A stretch of 51,462 bases of DNA. Origin: Flavobacteriaceae bacterium (GTDB lineage: Bacteria > Bacteroidota > Bacteroidia > Flavobacteriales > Flavobacteriaceae). The stretch is from NCBI GenBank assembly GCA_002702745.1, contig PABM01000010.1, positions 1 to 51,462 of the forward strand, written 5' to 3'. Positions 44,552 to 51,462 of this stretch are shown here, piece after piece. Positions within the stretch are counted from its first letter, which is position 1. Every line of letters begins with the position of its first letter. The position numbers and the translations under genes were made by a program. The notes under the pieces were generated by a model. It searched no databases. It saw only the letters and a program-made list of their open reading frames with translations, and was not told where the DNA came from.

Positions 44552-45736
44552 AACTTTCTGGACTTTATCAGCGGCTTCTTTAAACTCAACAGCACTGTGA
44601 AAATTCAAGCCTGAGGAATCGATAATTTCTTTGGCAATTTTAGAGTTTGTTCCCTCTAATCTCACAATTATCGGAACAGAAATTTCATCTTTCATGTTTT
44701 TACAGGCATCAACAATCCCATTTGCAACTCTGTCGCATCTTACTATTCCTCCAAAAATATTTACAAGAATTGCCTTAACATTTGGATCCTTAATAATAAT
44801 TCTGAATGCTGTTTCAACTCTATCACTATCTGCAGTTCCACCTACATCTAAGAAGTTAGCTGGCTCACCTCCAGCTTGTTTTATCAAATCCATAGTTGCC
44901 ATTGCCAGTCCTGCTCCATTCACCATACATCCGACGTTTCCATCTAAATCAACATAATTTAGGCCAACTTCTTTTGCTTCAACCTCAACAGGATTTTCTT
45001 CTCTTATGTCTCTTAGCTCTAGATAGTCTGGGTGTCTAAATAAAGCATTATCATCAATTGTTACTTTTGCATCTACTGCCAAAATTTTATCATCACTTGT
45101 TTTGATTACAGGATTTATTTCAAAAAGAGAAGAATCTGACTTGTCATAAGCATCATACAAAGCTTTAATAAAAGAAATCATCTCTTCTTTGGCATTTCCT
45201 TTTAAGTTTAAATTAGAGGCTATTTCGTTAGCATCTTTAACTGTTAAACCAGTAGAAGGACAAACATCCAATGTGTGTATTAACTCTGGAGTACTCTCTG
45301 CAACTGCTTCAATATCCATTCCACCCTCTGAAGAATACATTATCATATTTTTTGCGGTAGCCCTATTTAGTAATACTGAAATATAATACTCTTCAACTTC
45401 AGAATTTCCTGGATAGTAAACGTCCTCAGCTATTAATATTTGATGAACTTTTTTTCCTTCTTTTGAGGTCTGGGGAGTGATAAGATTCATGCCAAGAATT
45501 TTTTCAGAAATGGAATATACTTCATCGATAGATTTTGCAAGCTTTACACCACCGCCCTTTCCTCTTCCTCCGGCATGTACTTGGGCTTTTATAACAAAAA
45601 AATCTGAGCCTGTTTCTTCATTTAGTTTATTTGCAACTGCAACAGCATTTTCTGGGGTTGAAGCAACGTATCCTCTTTGAATCCTTACTCCAAATCCACT
45701 TAAGATTTCTTTTGCCTGATACTCATGTAAGTTCAT
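44537..45736 (-). CDS. sucC: Succinate--CoA ligase, beta subunit
   Basis: This 399-residue ATP-grasp protein starts with MNLHEYQAKEILSGFGV. HAGGRGKGGGVKLA (nucleotide loop), LFEINPVI (metal residues) and NIFGGIVRCDRVANGI follow. With SucD it converts succinyl-CoA to succinate with substrate-level phosphorylation. sucD is not in this window, so the two subunits are encoded separately, unlike in E. coli. Its end overlaps uvrB by 15 bases, and a TAnnTTTG box sits 17 nt before the ATG. Confidence 0.96.
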   Translation of the reverse strand: MNLHEYQAKEILSGFGVRIQRGYVASTPENAVAVANKLNEETGSDFFVIKAQVHAGGRGKGGGVKLAKSIDEVYSISEKILGMNLITPQTSKEGKKVHQILIAEDVYYPGNSEVEEYYISVLLNRATAKNMIMYSSEGGMDIEAVAESTPELIHTLDVCPSTGLTVKDANEIASNLNLKGNAKEEMISFIKALYDAYDKSDSSLFEINPVIKTSDDKILAVDAKVTIDDNALFRHPDYLELRDIREENPVEVEAKEVGLNYVDLDGNVGCMVNGAGLAMATMDLIKQAGGEPANFLDVGGTADSDRVETAFRIIIKDPNVKAILVNIFGGIVRCDRVANGIVDACKNMKDEISVPIIVRLEGTNSKIAKEIIDSSGLNFHSAVEFKEAADKVQKVLETT

Positions 45737-45753
45737 ATTAATTTATTTGCAAA

Positions 45754-45761
45754 CAAATTTA
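45754..45761 (-). promoter_or_regulatory. sucC: Bacteroidota -7 box (TAAATTTG) of sucC
   Basis: On the minus strand the sequence is TAAATTTG, a full TAnnTTTG match ending 17 nt before the sucC ATG. I see no TTG at the right -33 spacing. The interval to the divergent serine hydrolase gene is 96 bp and holds nothing else that I can name. Confidence 0.45.
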
Positions 45762-45832
45762 ATAAAGATAGCTAGTTGATAGACGTTAATTTAAATTATT
45801 TATCAAATTTTTTATTAATAAATTTATAGATT

Positions 45833-46930
45833 ATGAAAAAGTTAATATTCATACTTCTAATCATAAATTTGAGTTGTACTAACTCAAGTGACCAACAATT
45901 CATAAATAGATTTATAGCTGGTAATTCAAAATTATTAAACACAATTAAGAATAATGATATTCAAGTCAAATTAACTGTTATCGATAGTACAGAAAATTTT
46001 ATTGAATATGAATATAATATTGACACAGACAGATACTTTTACCCAGCCAGTACAGTTAAGTTGCCAATTGCATTATTTGCACTAGAGAAATTAAATGAAA
46101 ATAAAATTTTATCCATCGACACTCCTTTTATGCTGGAGGATGATACATTAAAAACAACTTTTAAAAATGAACTTGAAAAAGTTTTTATTTTGAGTGACAA
46201 TCAGGCAAATAACAGGTTTTTTGAATTTATTGGACAAGATTATATAAATAAAAAATTTAAAGCCAAAGGATTTTTTAATTCAACAATATTTCACAGACTT
46301 TCAACTTCAAATTCCTCAAAACTTGAAGGTAAAAGGGTTGATTTTTTTGCAAATGATTCAATAATTTCATTTAGAAATAACAACAAGCAACCAAAAAAAC
46401 TAAAATTAAAAAATATAAAAAAAGGCAAAGGATATATTAACTCAACTGGTGAAAAGATTAAACAAGAAATGGATTTTTCAAAAAAAAATTACATTTCTAT
46501 TAGAGATTTACATAGAATTATGAAAGTTTTATTTTTCCCTAAAAAATTTAAAAAAGAGGAAAGATTTAATTTAACAAATGAGCAAAGAGTAATTCTTTTT
46601 AATTATATGTCAGGGTATCCAAAGGATTTTGGTTACAATTTAGAGGAGTTTCCTTATTACTTTAATAAATTTTTTATTTACGGAGATAAAGAATTAGAAT
46701 TGGATGAGAATATTAAAATTTATAATAAAGTTGGTTTCGCATACGGCCAGTTGTCCGATGTTGCATATATAAAAAAGAAAAATGTTTCGATTATTTTGAC
46801 AGCAACTATAGATGTAAATACTAACAAGATATATAATGATGATAAATATGATTATGATTCAATTGGATTTCCTTTTCTAGCAGAAATTTCAAGAAATATT
46901 TTAGATGGCCTTACCGATTTAAAATTGTAA
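45833..46930 (+). CDS. Lipoprotein serine hydrolase with class A beta-lactamase-like fold
   Basis: This 365-residue predicted lipoprotein has a signal ending LSC (C15). The active-site triad of the PBP/beta-lactamase superfamily is partly present: SxxK as S73-T-V-K76, and SDN at 121-123. The third motif is K299-V-G, where class A enzymes have KTG or KSG. I find no ExxLN omega-loop motif, so hydrolysis of beta-lactams is doubtful; a cell-wall or ester substrate is possible. It is a single gene between sucC (divergent) and the giant surface protein. I cannot assign its substrate. Confidence 0.82.
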   Translation: MKKLIFILLIINLSCTNSSDQQFINRFIAGNSKLLNTIKNNDIQVKLTVIDSTENFIEYEYNIDTDRYFYPASTVKLPIALFALEKLNENKILSIDTPFMLEDDTLKTTFKNELEKVFILSDNQANNRFFEFIGQDYINKKFKAKGFFNSTIFHRLSTSNSSKLEGKRVDFFANDSIISFRNNNKQPKKLKLKNIKKGKGYINSTGEKIKQEMDFSKKNYISIRDLHRIMKVLFFPKKFKKEERFNLTNEQRVILFNYMSGYPKDFGYNLEEFPYYFNKFFIYGDKELELDENIKIYNKVGFAYGQLSDVAYIKKKNVSIILTATIDVNTNKIYNDDKYDYDSIGFPFLAEISRNILDGLTDLKL

Positions 46931-46939
46931 ATACCCCTA

Positions 46940-46975
46940 CTGATTAATTAAATATTTAAATCAGATTAGTTTTTT
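46940..46975 (+). terminator. Weak candidate intrinsic terminator after the serine hydrolase gene
   Basis: CTGATT (46940-46945) can pair with AATCAG (46959-46964) around an AT-rich loop, and TTTTTT follows at 46970-46975. The stem is only six base pairs with two G-C pairs, so this is weak. It lies 10 bases after the stop codon of the serine hydrolase, the right place for its 3' end. Confidence 0.28.
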
Positions 46976-47034
46976 ATTTAATTATATTTATTTTTTCAAA
47001 CATTTCATTTAATAATAGTGTTTTAAACAGATTT

Positions 47035-50000
47035 ATGAAAAAAGCTTTAAATAAAATTGCATTATTAATTTTTACGCTTTTTGCATTTAAACAGTCCTTC
47101 TCTACAGAAAACTGTTTAATAAATGATTCAAATATTCATTATGCAGTAAATTTATGGATGACAGACCAAAATCAAGCTGAAATTGATTATGGACATATTT
47201 CTGAATGGGATACTTCATGTATAACAAATATGTCAGATTTGTTTAAAGATTACCCAGAATTTAACAATAATATTCAAAGTTGGAACACTTCAAATGTGAC
47301 TAATATGGACAGGATGTTTTATTCCAATATGAATAGTCCTCATACATTTAATCAGCCTATTGGAAATTGGAATACATCAAATGTTTTATCTATGAGTAGC
47401 ATGTTTGAGTATGCAACCTCATTTAATCAAAATATTAATACATGGGATACTTCAAATGTAACAAATATGAGTAGAATGTTTTATCGTGCTTTTGAATTTA
47501 ATAGTCCTGTTGCGTCTTGGGATACAGGAAATGTGGAAAATATGAGTTTTATGTTTACTGGATATTTTGCTATTGAACATAAGTTTAATCAACCTTTGGC
47601 CAATTGGGATACATCTAACGTGACGGATATGACCCGTATGTTTTTTTACAGTCAATTCAATCAGGATATTGGTAATTGGGATGTAAGTAATGTAACTTCA
47701 ATGAATTATTTGTTCTGGCATACGCCTTTTAATCAACCTATTGGTGGTTGGGATGTAAGCAATGTAACTGATATGTCTGGTATGTTTTCTTGGACTCCGT
47801 TTAATCAAGACATTTCATCATGGGATGTTGGCAATGTCAACACAATGAATATGTTATTCAACAGCACTCCTTTTAACCAGGATATAAGTTCTTGGAATGT
47901 AAGTAATGTAACTAATACACAGGAGATGTTTAGAATGTCTTCGTTTAATTATGATATCTCTAATTGGGATGTAAGTAATATAACGGACATGAATCAAATG
48001 TTTCGATTATCTCCATTTAATCATGATATAAGTAATTGGGATGTAGGTAATGTATGGAATATGAGGTGGCTTTTTGAAGGATCTGCATTTAATCAAAATA
48101 TTGGTTCATGGGATATAAGTAGTGCAAGTGATATGTTCAATATATTTAGCAATTCACAAATGTCAACCAGTAATTACGATTACACTTTAACAGGTTGGGC
48201 ACAACAAAATGTTCTAAACAATGTTAATCTCAGCGCATCAGGAATTCACTTTTGTAATGAAAATTCGAGACAATATTTAATCAATAATTTCAACTGGAAT
48301 ATTATAGATGCTGGTTTAGATCCAACATGTATAGCTTCGTTTGACGATCCGCCGATAATATCATCATCTGGTAATGAAATGTATTGTCCTCAAACTCAAC
48401 AAAACATAGTTTCATCGTTTAACATTCTAGATCCTGATAGTAATACGATGGATGCGCTCTATATCCAAATTTCAGAAGGATACGTCCCGGGTGAGGATCA
48501 ATTAATCTATAATGGATCTAATTCTAATTTAGACATTAATTGGAGTGTAATTGAAGGAAAGTTGGAAATTACAGGTTTGGGTGGTATTCCAGTTTTAATT
48601 AACGAATTAATTGACGCGGTTTATAATGTAGTATTTTTTTCACCAAACCCAAATCCAACAGACAAAGCTTTTTCTTTTACAATTGGCGATGCAAATTATC
48701 TGCCCTCGACTGAGCATTACTATGTATATGTAGAACAAATTGGAATAACCTGGATTCAAGCTAAACAAGCAGCTGAAAATTCTAATTACTATGGGTTGCA
48801 AGGTTATTTAGTCACTATTACTTCTGAAGAAGAAAACCAGATTGCTGCAGAACAAATAGCTGGTGCTGGATGGATAGGGGCAAGTGATGAAGATAATGAA
48901 GGGGTTTGGAATTGGGTTACAGGTCCTGAAGCAGGAGTAAATTTTTGGAATGGTAATTATAACGGAACTGTTGTTCCTGGCATGTTTAGTAATTGGAATA
49001 ATGATCCACCTGAACCAAATCAAACTGGTGATGAGGATTATGCACACATAACTGATAATAGTATTGGATTGATTGGTTCCTGGAATGACCTTTCTAATAC
49101 GGGTGCATCTAGCGGATCATATCAACCAAAAGGATATGTGGTAGAATACGGAGGAATGCCAGGTGATCCTGAGCTAAATCTTTCATCAAACACAAGTTTA
49201 TCTGCTACTCCACAGATATCTACAAATGATTTTTTTGGAAATGAATGTCAAGTAATCACACTAAATGCTAGTTCAACAATAGGTGATGGCTCTTTATATT
49301 GGTATGATTCGGCAACCGGAGGTAATTTAATTTTTTATGGTACTGATTATCAACCAGGAGAACTATCAGCAGGAATTTACAGTTATTGGGTATCCCCTTT
49401 TGACGAGACTGAATGTGATAGCTATATCAAAATTGAAGTTCAGGCTAATATTGATTTTCCCTCAGTTGTTACAAATCCTCCAAATGTTTCAGTTAGTCAA
49501 GATTGTTTTTCAGTTGAAGAACTTGTTACCGAGGTTTTAATAGATAATCCCTGTGCAAATATTTCAAATATAAGTTGGAGTTCTGGAAATTCTCCAGGAA
49601 TTTTTGATGTAAACGGTATAGGGCATTTTACAGAATCAACTGGAAGTTTTCCTTTTAGTGAAGGTATAATTTTATCTTCTGGTAATGCTTTGTTGGCAGC
49701 TGGTCCTAATAGCGGAATTGGAGAAGCAAGTTCAGGAAGTTTTGGCTGGTCAGGTGATTCTGATTTAGACGCGCTACTCGCTGGTGATTTTCCTCCTGTA
49801 ACAACTAATAATGCATCTGTAATAGAATTTGATTTTGTTCCTCTTACTAACAATATAAGCTTTAGGTTCATTATGGCTTCAGAAGAATATGATGCCGGGA
49901 CATTTGAGTGTAATTATTCAGATGTATTTGCTTTTCTATTAACAGATGAAAGTGGAAATACTAGCAACCTTGCCGTCATTCCAAACACGAACACCCCAAT

Positions 50001-51462
50001 AGCAATCACTAATATTCGTCCAGGAAATAGCGAGTGTACGCCTGAAAATCCTGAATATTTTCATGGATACACTCCTTTGGGCCAACCTGACATTGGTTAT
50101 GACGGTAGAACTATTCCATTAATTGCTCAAGCTAATGTAAATATTGGTGAAACATATCATATCAAACTAGCAGTAGCAGACGCATCTGATACTGATTATG
50201 ACTCTGCTGTTTTTTTGGAAGCAGGTAGTTTTGATTTAGGTGTTGAATTAGGTGAAGATATTATAATTGGGTCTGGTAATGAACAATGCATAGGAAACGA
50301 AATAATATTAAATACAAACATTGATGTAGTAACATTAGGAGGTGATATATCATGGTATATGAATGGCATTCTTCTGCCAGGAGAAGAGTCTTCAACATTA
50401 AGTGTGTTCGAGGACGGAGAGTACAGTGTTGAAATATATTTCTCTGAAAATTGTGCCTCAGAGGATTCAATAATTGTTGAATTTTTCACTGTTGAAGAAG
50501 TAGAAAATCTCCCCATTTTAAATTCATGTGATAATGGTGTCGTTGACGGTGACGCTATATTTGATTTAAATCAACAAAATGAAAATATTATAAATCAGCT
50601 TTCATCAGATGAATTTACAATTTCATACTATGAATATGAACTCGATGCATTAAACAACACAAATCAAATATCAAATCCTTCATCTTATGACAATTTGGAT
50701 GCTTTTACACAAACTATTTTTGTAAGAATTACCCCTAACTCTTTCCCTGATTGTTATTCTTTTAGCAGTTTTACCATTGAAACCCTAGATCCACCCTTAG
50801 TTATAACACCAACTCCTTTGGAGGAGTGTGATGATGATTATGACGGAATAGTATCATATTTTGACTTAGAAACCAAAACTGATGAAATTTTGAATGGGCA
50901 AACCGGTGTTACTGTAACCTATCATGAAACAACTACTGAGGCAGAGAATAATATCAATGGTATCACTGGTTTATATACAATCAACTCCGGGGATATTAAT
51001 AACCCTGACAATCAAACTTTAATAGTTCGTCTTGAAGATGATATTACAGGGTGTTTTGCGTTGACTGAATTAGATTTGGTTGTAAATCCAATACCCACTA
51101 TTACTTCAATTCCGACCTTAGACCTATGCGATGATGATTATGATGGTATAATAAATATTGATTTGGATAATCTAAATCAGGTTGTTTTAGATAACTGTAC
51201 AAATTGCCTAAACCCTAATGTTGGCTTAAACTATACTATTACCTATCACCTATCTCAACAAGATGCTGACGATGATATAAATGCACTTCCTATAAATTAT
51301 CAAAATACATTATCACCGTTTGACCAGGAGCTTTTTGTAAGATTAGAAAACGACATTACCGGTTGCTATTCTACAACAATTCAAGAAATTATAGTTAATG
51401 TACCTGCTGTAATTGAGGTTGCGGATTATGAACTTTGTGATTATAACAACTCTGGTGATATG
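47035..51462 (+). CDS. Giant modular surface protein (BspA-like repeats, C-type lectin, choice-of-anchor L), 3' end outside window
   Basis: One open frame of 1476 codons runs from ATG 47035 to the window end without a stop. Parts in order: signal peptide (about 1-22, IALLIFTLFAFKQSFS); about 13 BspA/DUF285-like repeats of 24-29 residues (55-385, pattern WDVSNVTDM..MF....FNQ); a linker; a C-type lectin-like domain (about 561-704) with E660-P-N and W683-N-D; an Ig-like part; a choice-of-anchor-L domain (about 820-1067, VSQDCFSVEELVTEVLIDNPC first); another Ig-like part (about 1070-1160); then 100-residue modules beginning CDDDYDGI. This architecture fits a secreted flavobacterial adhesin, probably exported by the type IX system. 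The sorting domain would lie beyond the edge. Confidence 0.9.
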   Translation, partial: MKKALNKIALLIFTLFAFKQSFSTENCLINDSNIHYAVNLWMTDQNQAEIDYGHISEWDTSCITNMSDLFKDYPEFNNNIQSWNTSNVTNMDRMFYSNMNSPHTFNQPIGNWNTSNVLSMSSMFEYATSFNQNINTWDTSNVTNMSRMFYRAFEFNSPVASWDTGNVENMSFMFTGYFAIEHKFNQPLANWDTSNVTDMTRMFFYSQFNQDIGNWDVSNVTSMNYLFWHTPFNQPIGGWDVSNVTDMSGMFSWTPFNQDISSWDVGNVNTMNMLFNSTPFNQDISSWNVSNVTNTQEMFRMSSFNYDISNWDVSNITDMNQMFRLSPFNHDISNWDVGNVWNMRWLFEGSAFNQNIGSWDISSASDMFNIFSNSQMSTSNYDYTLTGWAQQNVLNNVNLSASGIHFCNENSRQYLINNFNWNIIDAGLDPTCIASFDDPPIISSSGNEMYCPQTQQNIVSSFNILDPDSNTMDALYIQISEGYVPGEDQLIYNGSNSNLDINWSVIEGKLEITGLGGIPVLINELIDAVYNVVFFSPNPNPTDKAFSFTIGDANYLPSTEHYYVYVEQIGITWIQAKQAAENSNYYGLQGYLVTITSEEENQIAAEQIAGAGWIGASDEDNEGVWNWVTGPEAGVNFWNGNYNGTVVPGMFSNWNNDPPEPNQTGDEDYAHITDNSIGLIGSWNDLSNTGASSGSYQPKGYVVEYGGMPGDPELNLSSNTSLSATPQISTNDFFGNECQVITLNASSTIGDGSLYWYDSATGGNLIFYGTDYQPGELSAGIYSYWVSPFDETECDSYIKIEVQANIDFPSVVTNPPNVSVSQDCFSVEELVTEVLIDNPCANISNISWSSGNSPGIFDVNGIGHFTESTGSFPFSEGIILSSGNALLAAGPNSGIGEASSGSFGWSGDSDLDALLAGDFPPVTTNNASVIEFDFVPLTNNISFRFIMASEEYDAGTFECNYSDVFAFLLTDESGNTSNLAVIPNTNTPIAITNIRPGNSECTPENPEYFHGYTPLGQPDIGYDGRTIPLIAQANVNIGETYHIKLAVADASDTDYDSAVFLEAGSFDLGVELGEDIIIGSGNEQCIGNEIILNTNIDVVTLGGDISWYMNGILLPGEESSTLSVFEDGEYSVEIYFSENCASEDSIIVEFFTVEEVENLPILNSCDNGVVDGDAIFDLNQQNENIINQLSSDEFTISYYEYELDALNNTNQISNPSSYDNLDAFTQTIFVRITPNSFPDCYSFSSFTIETLDPPLVITPTPLEECDDDYDGIVSYFDLETKTDEILNGQTGVTVTYHETTTEAENNINGITGLYTINSGDINNPDNQTLIVRLEDDITGCFALTELDLVVNPIPTITSIPTLDLCDDDYDGIINIDLDNLNQVVLDNCTNCLNPNVGLNYTITYHLSQQDADDDINALPINYQNTLSPFDQELFVRLENDITGCYSTTIQEIIVNVPAVIEVADYELCDYNNSGDM
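47197..48189 (+). repeat. Array of about 13 BspA/DUF285-like coding repeats in two sub-families
   Basis: Repeats of 24-29 residues follow the plan (I/L)xxWDxSNVTxMxxMFxxxxxFNQx. The first six read WDTS/WNTS, and repeats 7-12 read WDVS/WNVS or WDVG; number 13 (SWDISSASDM) is degenerate. At DNA level the later units share near-identical stretches such as GGGATGTAAGTAATGTAAC (around 47678, 47750, 47895 and 47966). These repeats are of the leucine-rich-like BspA type used in surface adhesion. They are part of the giant CDS. Confidence 0.85.
50527..51462 (+). repeat. Tandem 100-residue modules with cysteine and Asp-rich loop
   Basis: The module-start cysteine codons are at 50527, 50827, 51127 and 51436, so the spacing is exactly 300, 300 and then 309 bases. 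The starts read SCDNGVVDGDAIFDL, ECDDDYDGIVSYFDL, LCDDDYDGIINIDL and LCDYNNSGDM. A second shared string is VRLEDDITGCF / VRLENDITGCY about 30 residues before the next module. DDDYDG resembles a calcium-binding loop. The array continues past the window. Confidence 0.85.

Noticed and set aside
45819..45826. TAAATTTA as a -7 box for the serine hydrolase
   Set aside because: It has one mismatch and lies only 6 nt before the ATG, unlike the 17-22 nt spacing of the better boxes.
47035..48189. CRISPR-like or tandem DNA repeat array
   Set aside because: The 72-87 bp periodicity is coding, with variable unit length and conserved amino acids. It is a BspA-type protein repeat.
49497..49871. 124-codon minus-strand frame inside the giant surface protein
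   Set aside because: The plus strand encodes the choice-of-anchor-L domain without interruption. The antisense frame has no homology I recognise.
1..51462. tRNA, rRNA, tmRNA, RNase P or SRP RNA genes
   Set aside because: All gaps between genes are shorter than about 135 bp, and I saw no TPsiC-type or other structural RNA signature in them.

Overview
The window looks like chromosome of a marine-type Bacteroidota, most likely a Flavobacteriaceae member with a compact, very AT-rich genome. The evidence is the set of family-specific genes: a PorV/PorQ-family outer-membrane protein, a DUF3276 PUR-like protein, DUF2795 next to secA, a SecA without the zinc-binding tail, a long NusB, a cyclophilin-FKBP fusion, a run of SurA-like foldases and a crtIBZY carotenoid operon. 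Bacteroidota-type promoter boxes (TAnnTTTG) and almost no Shine-Dalgarno sites agree with this. I recognise no tRNA, rRNA, CRISPR array, insertion sequence or prophage. No gap between genes exceeds about 135 bp, and many genes touch or overlap.

Layout. 1-3049 (+): carotenoid operon crtI (cut by the window edge), crtB, crtZ, crtY, predicted to lead to zeaxanthin. 3044-5302 (-): mitochondrial-type aconitase. 5414-9232 (-): three consecutive envelope foldase genes (parvulin type). 9285-10754 (-): guaB, with a palindromic leader. 10885-15161 (-): a six-gene run nusB, DUF1573 lipoprotein, yajC, pyrD, LysE exporter, HMG-CoA lyase. 15224-19948 (+): ABC exporter, DUF3276 protein, secreted M14 peptidase. 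19950-20629 (-): csaA and a small membrane protein. 20675-21229 (+): redoxin. 21233-24387 (-): dual immunophilin and RecQ. 24498-26996 (+): kdsD, tatC, lptB, joined by overlaps. 26989-27708 (-): pssA. 27819-30589 (+): PorV-like protein, DUF4105 protein, cobalamin adenosyltransferase. 30671-35335 (+): DUF2795, secA, meaB. 35307-39040 (-): PAP2 phosphatase, MATE exporter, def, ruvX, LPS kinase. 39078-44551 (+): tsaC, cca, ctaA, a pRiA4b ORF-3-like gene, uvrB. 44537-45736 (-): sucC. 45833-46930 (+): lipoprotein serine hydrolase. 47035-51462 (+): the first 1476 codons of a giant modular surface protein that runs off the window.

Themes. Most of the window is central metabolism and envelope biogenesis: Sec and Tat export, LPS synthesis and transport, phospholipid synthesis, periplasmic folding, and a type IX-associated barrel. 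MeaB and the PduO-type adenosyltransferase point to an adenosylcobalamin-dependent mutase elsewhere in the genome. The accessory highlight is the giant protein at the right edge. It carries two sub-families of BspA-like repeats, a cysteine-free C-type lectin domain with EPN and WND motifs, a choice-of-anchor-L domain and 100-residue tandem modules. I see no clearly new multi-gene system. The strongest unusual signals are that protein, a meaB gene without any standard start codon, and the guaB leader palindrome.
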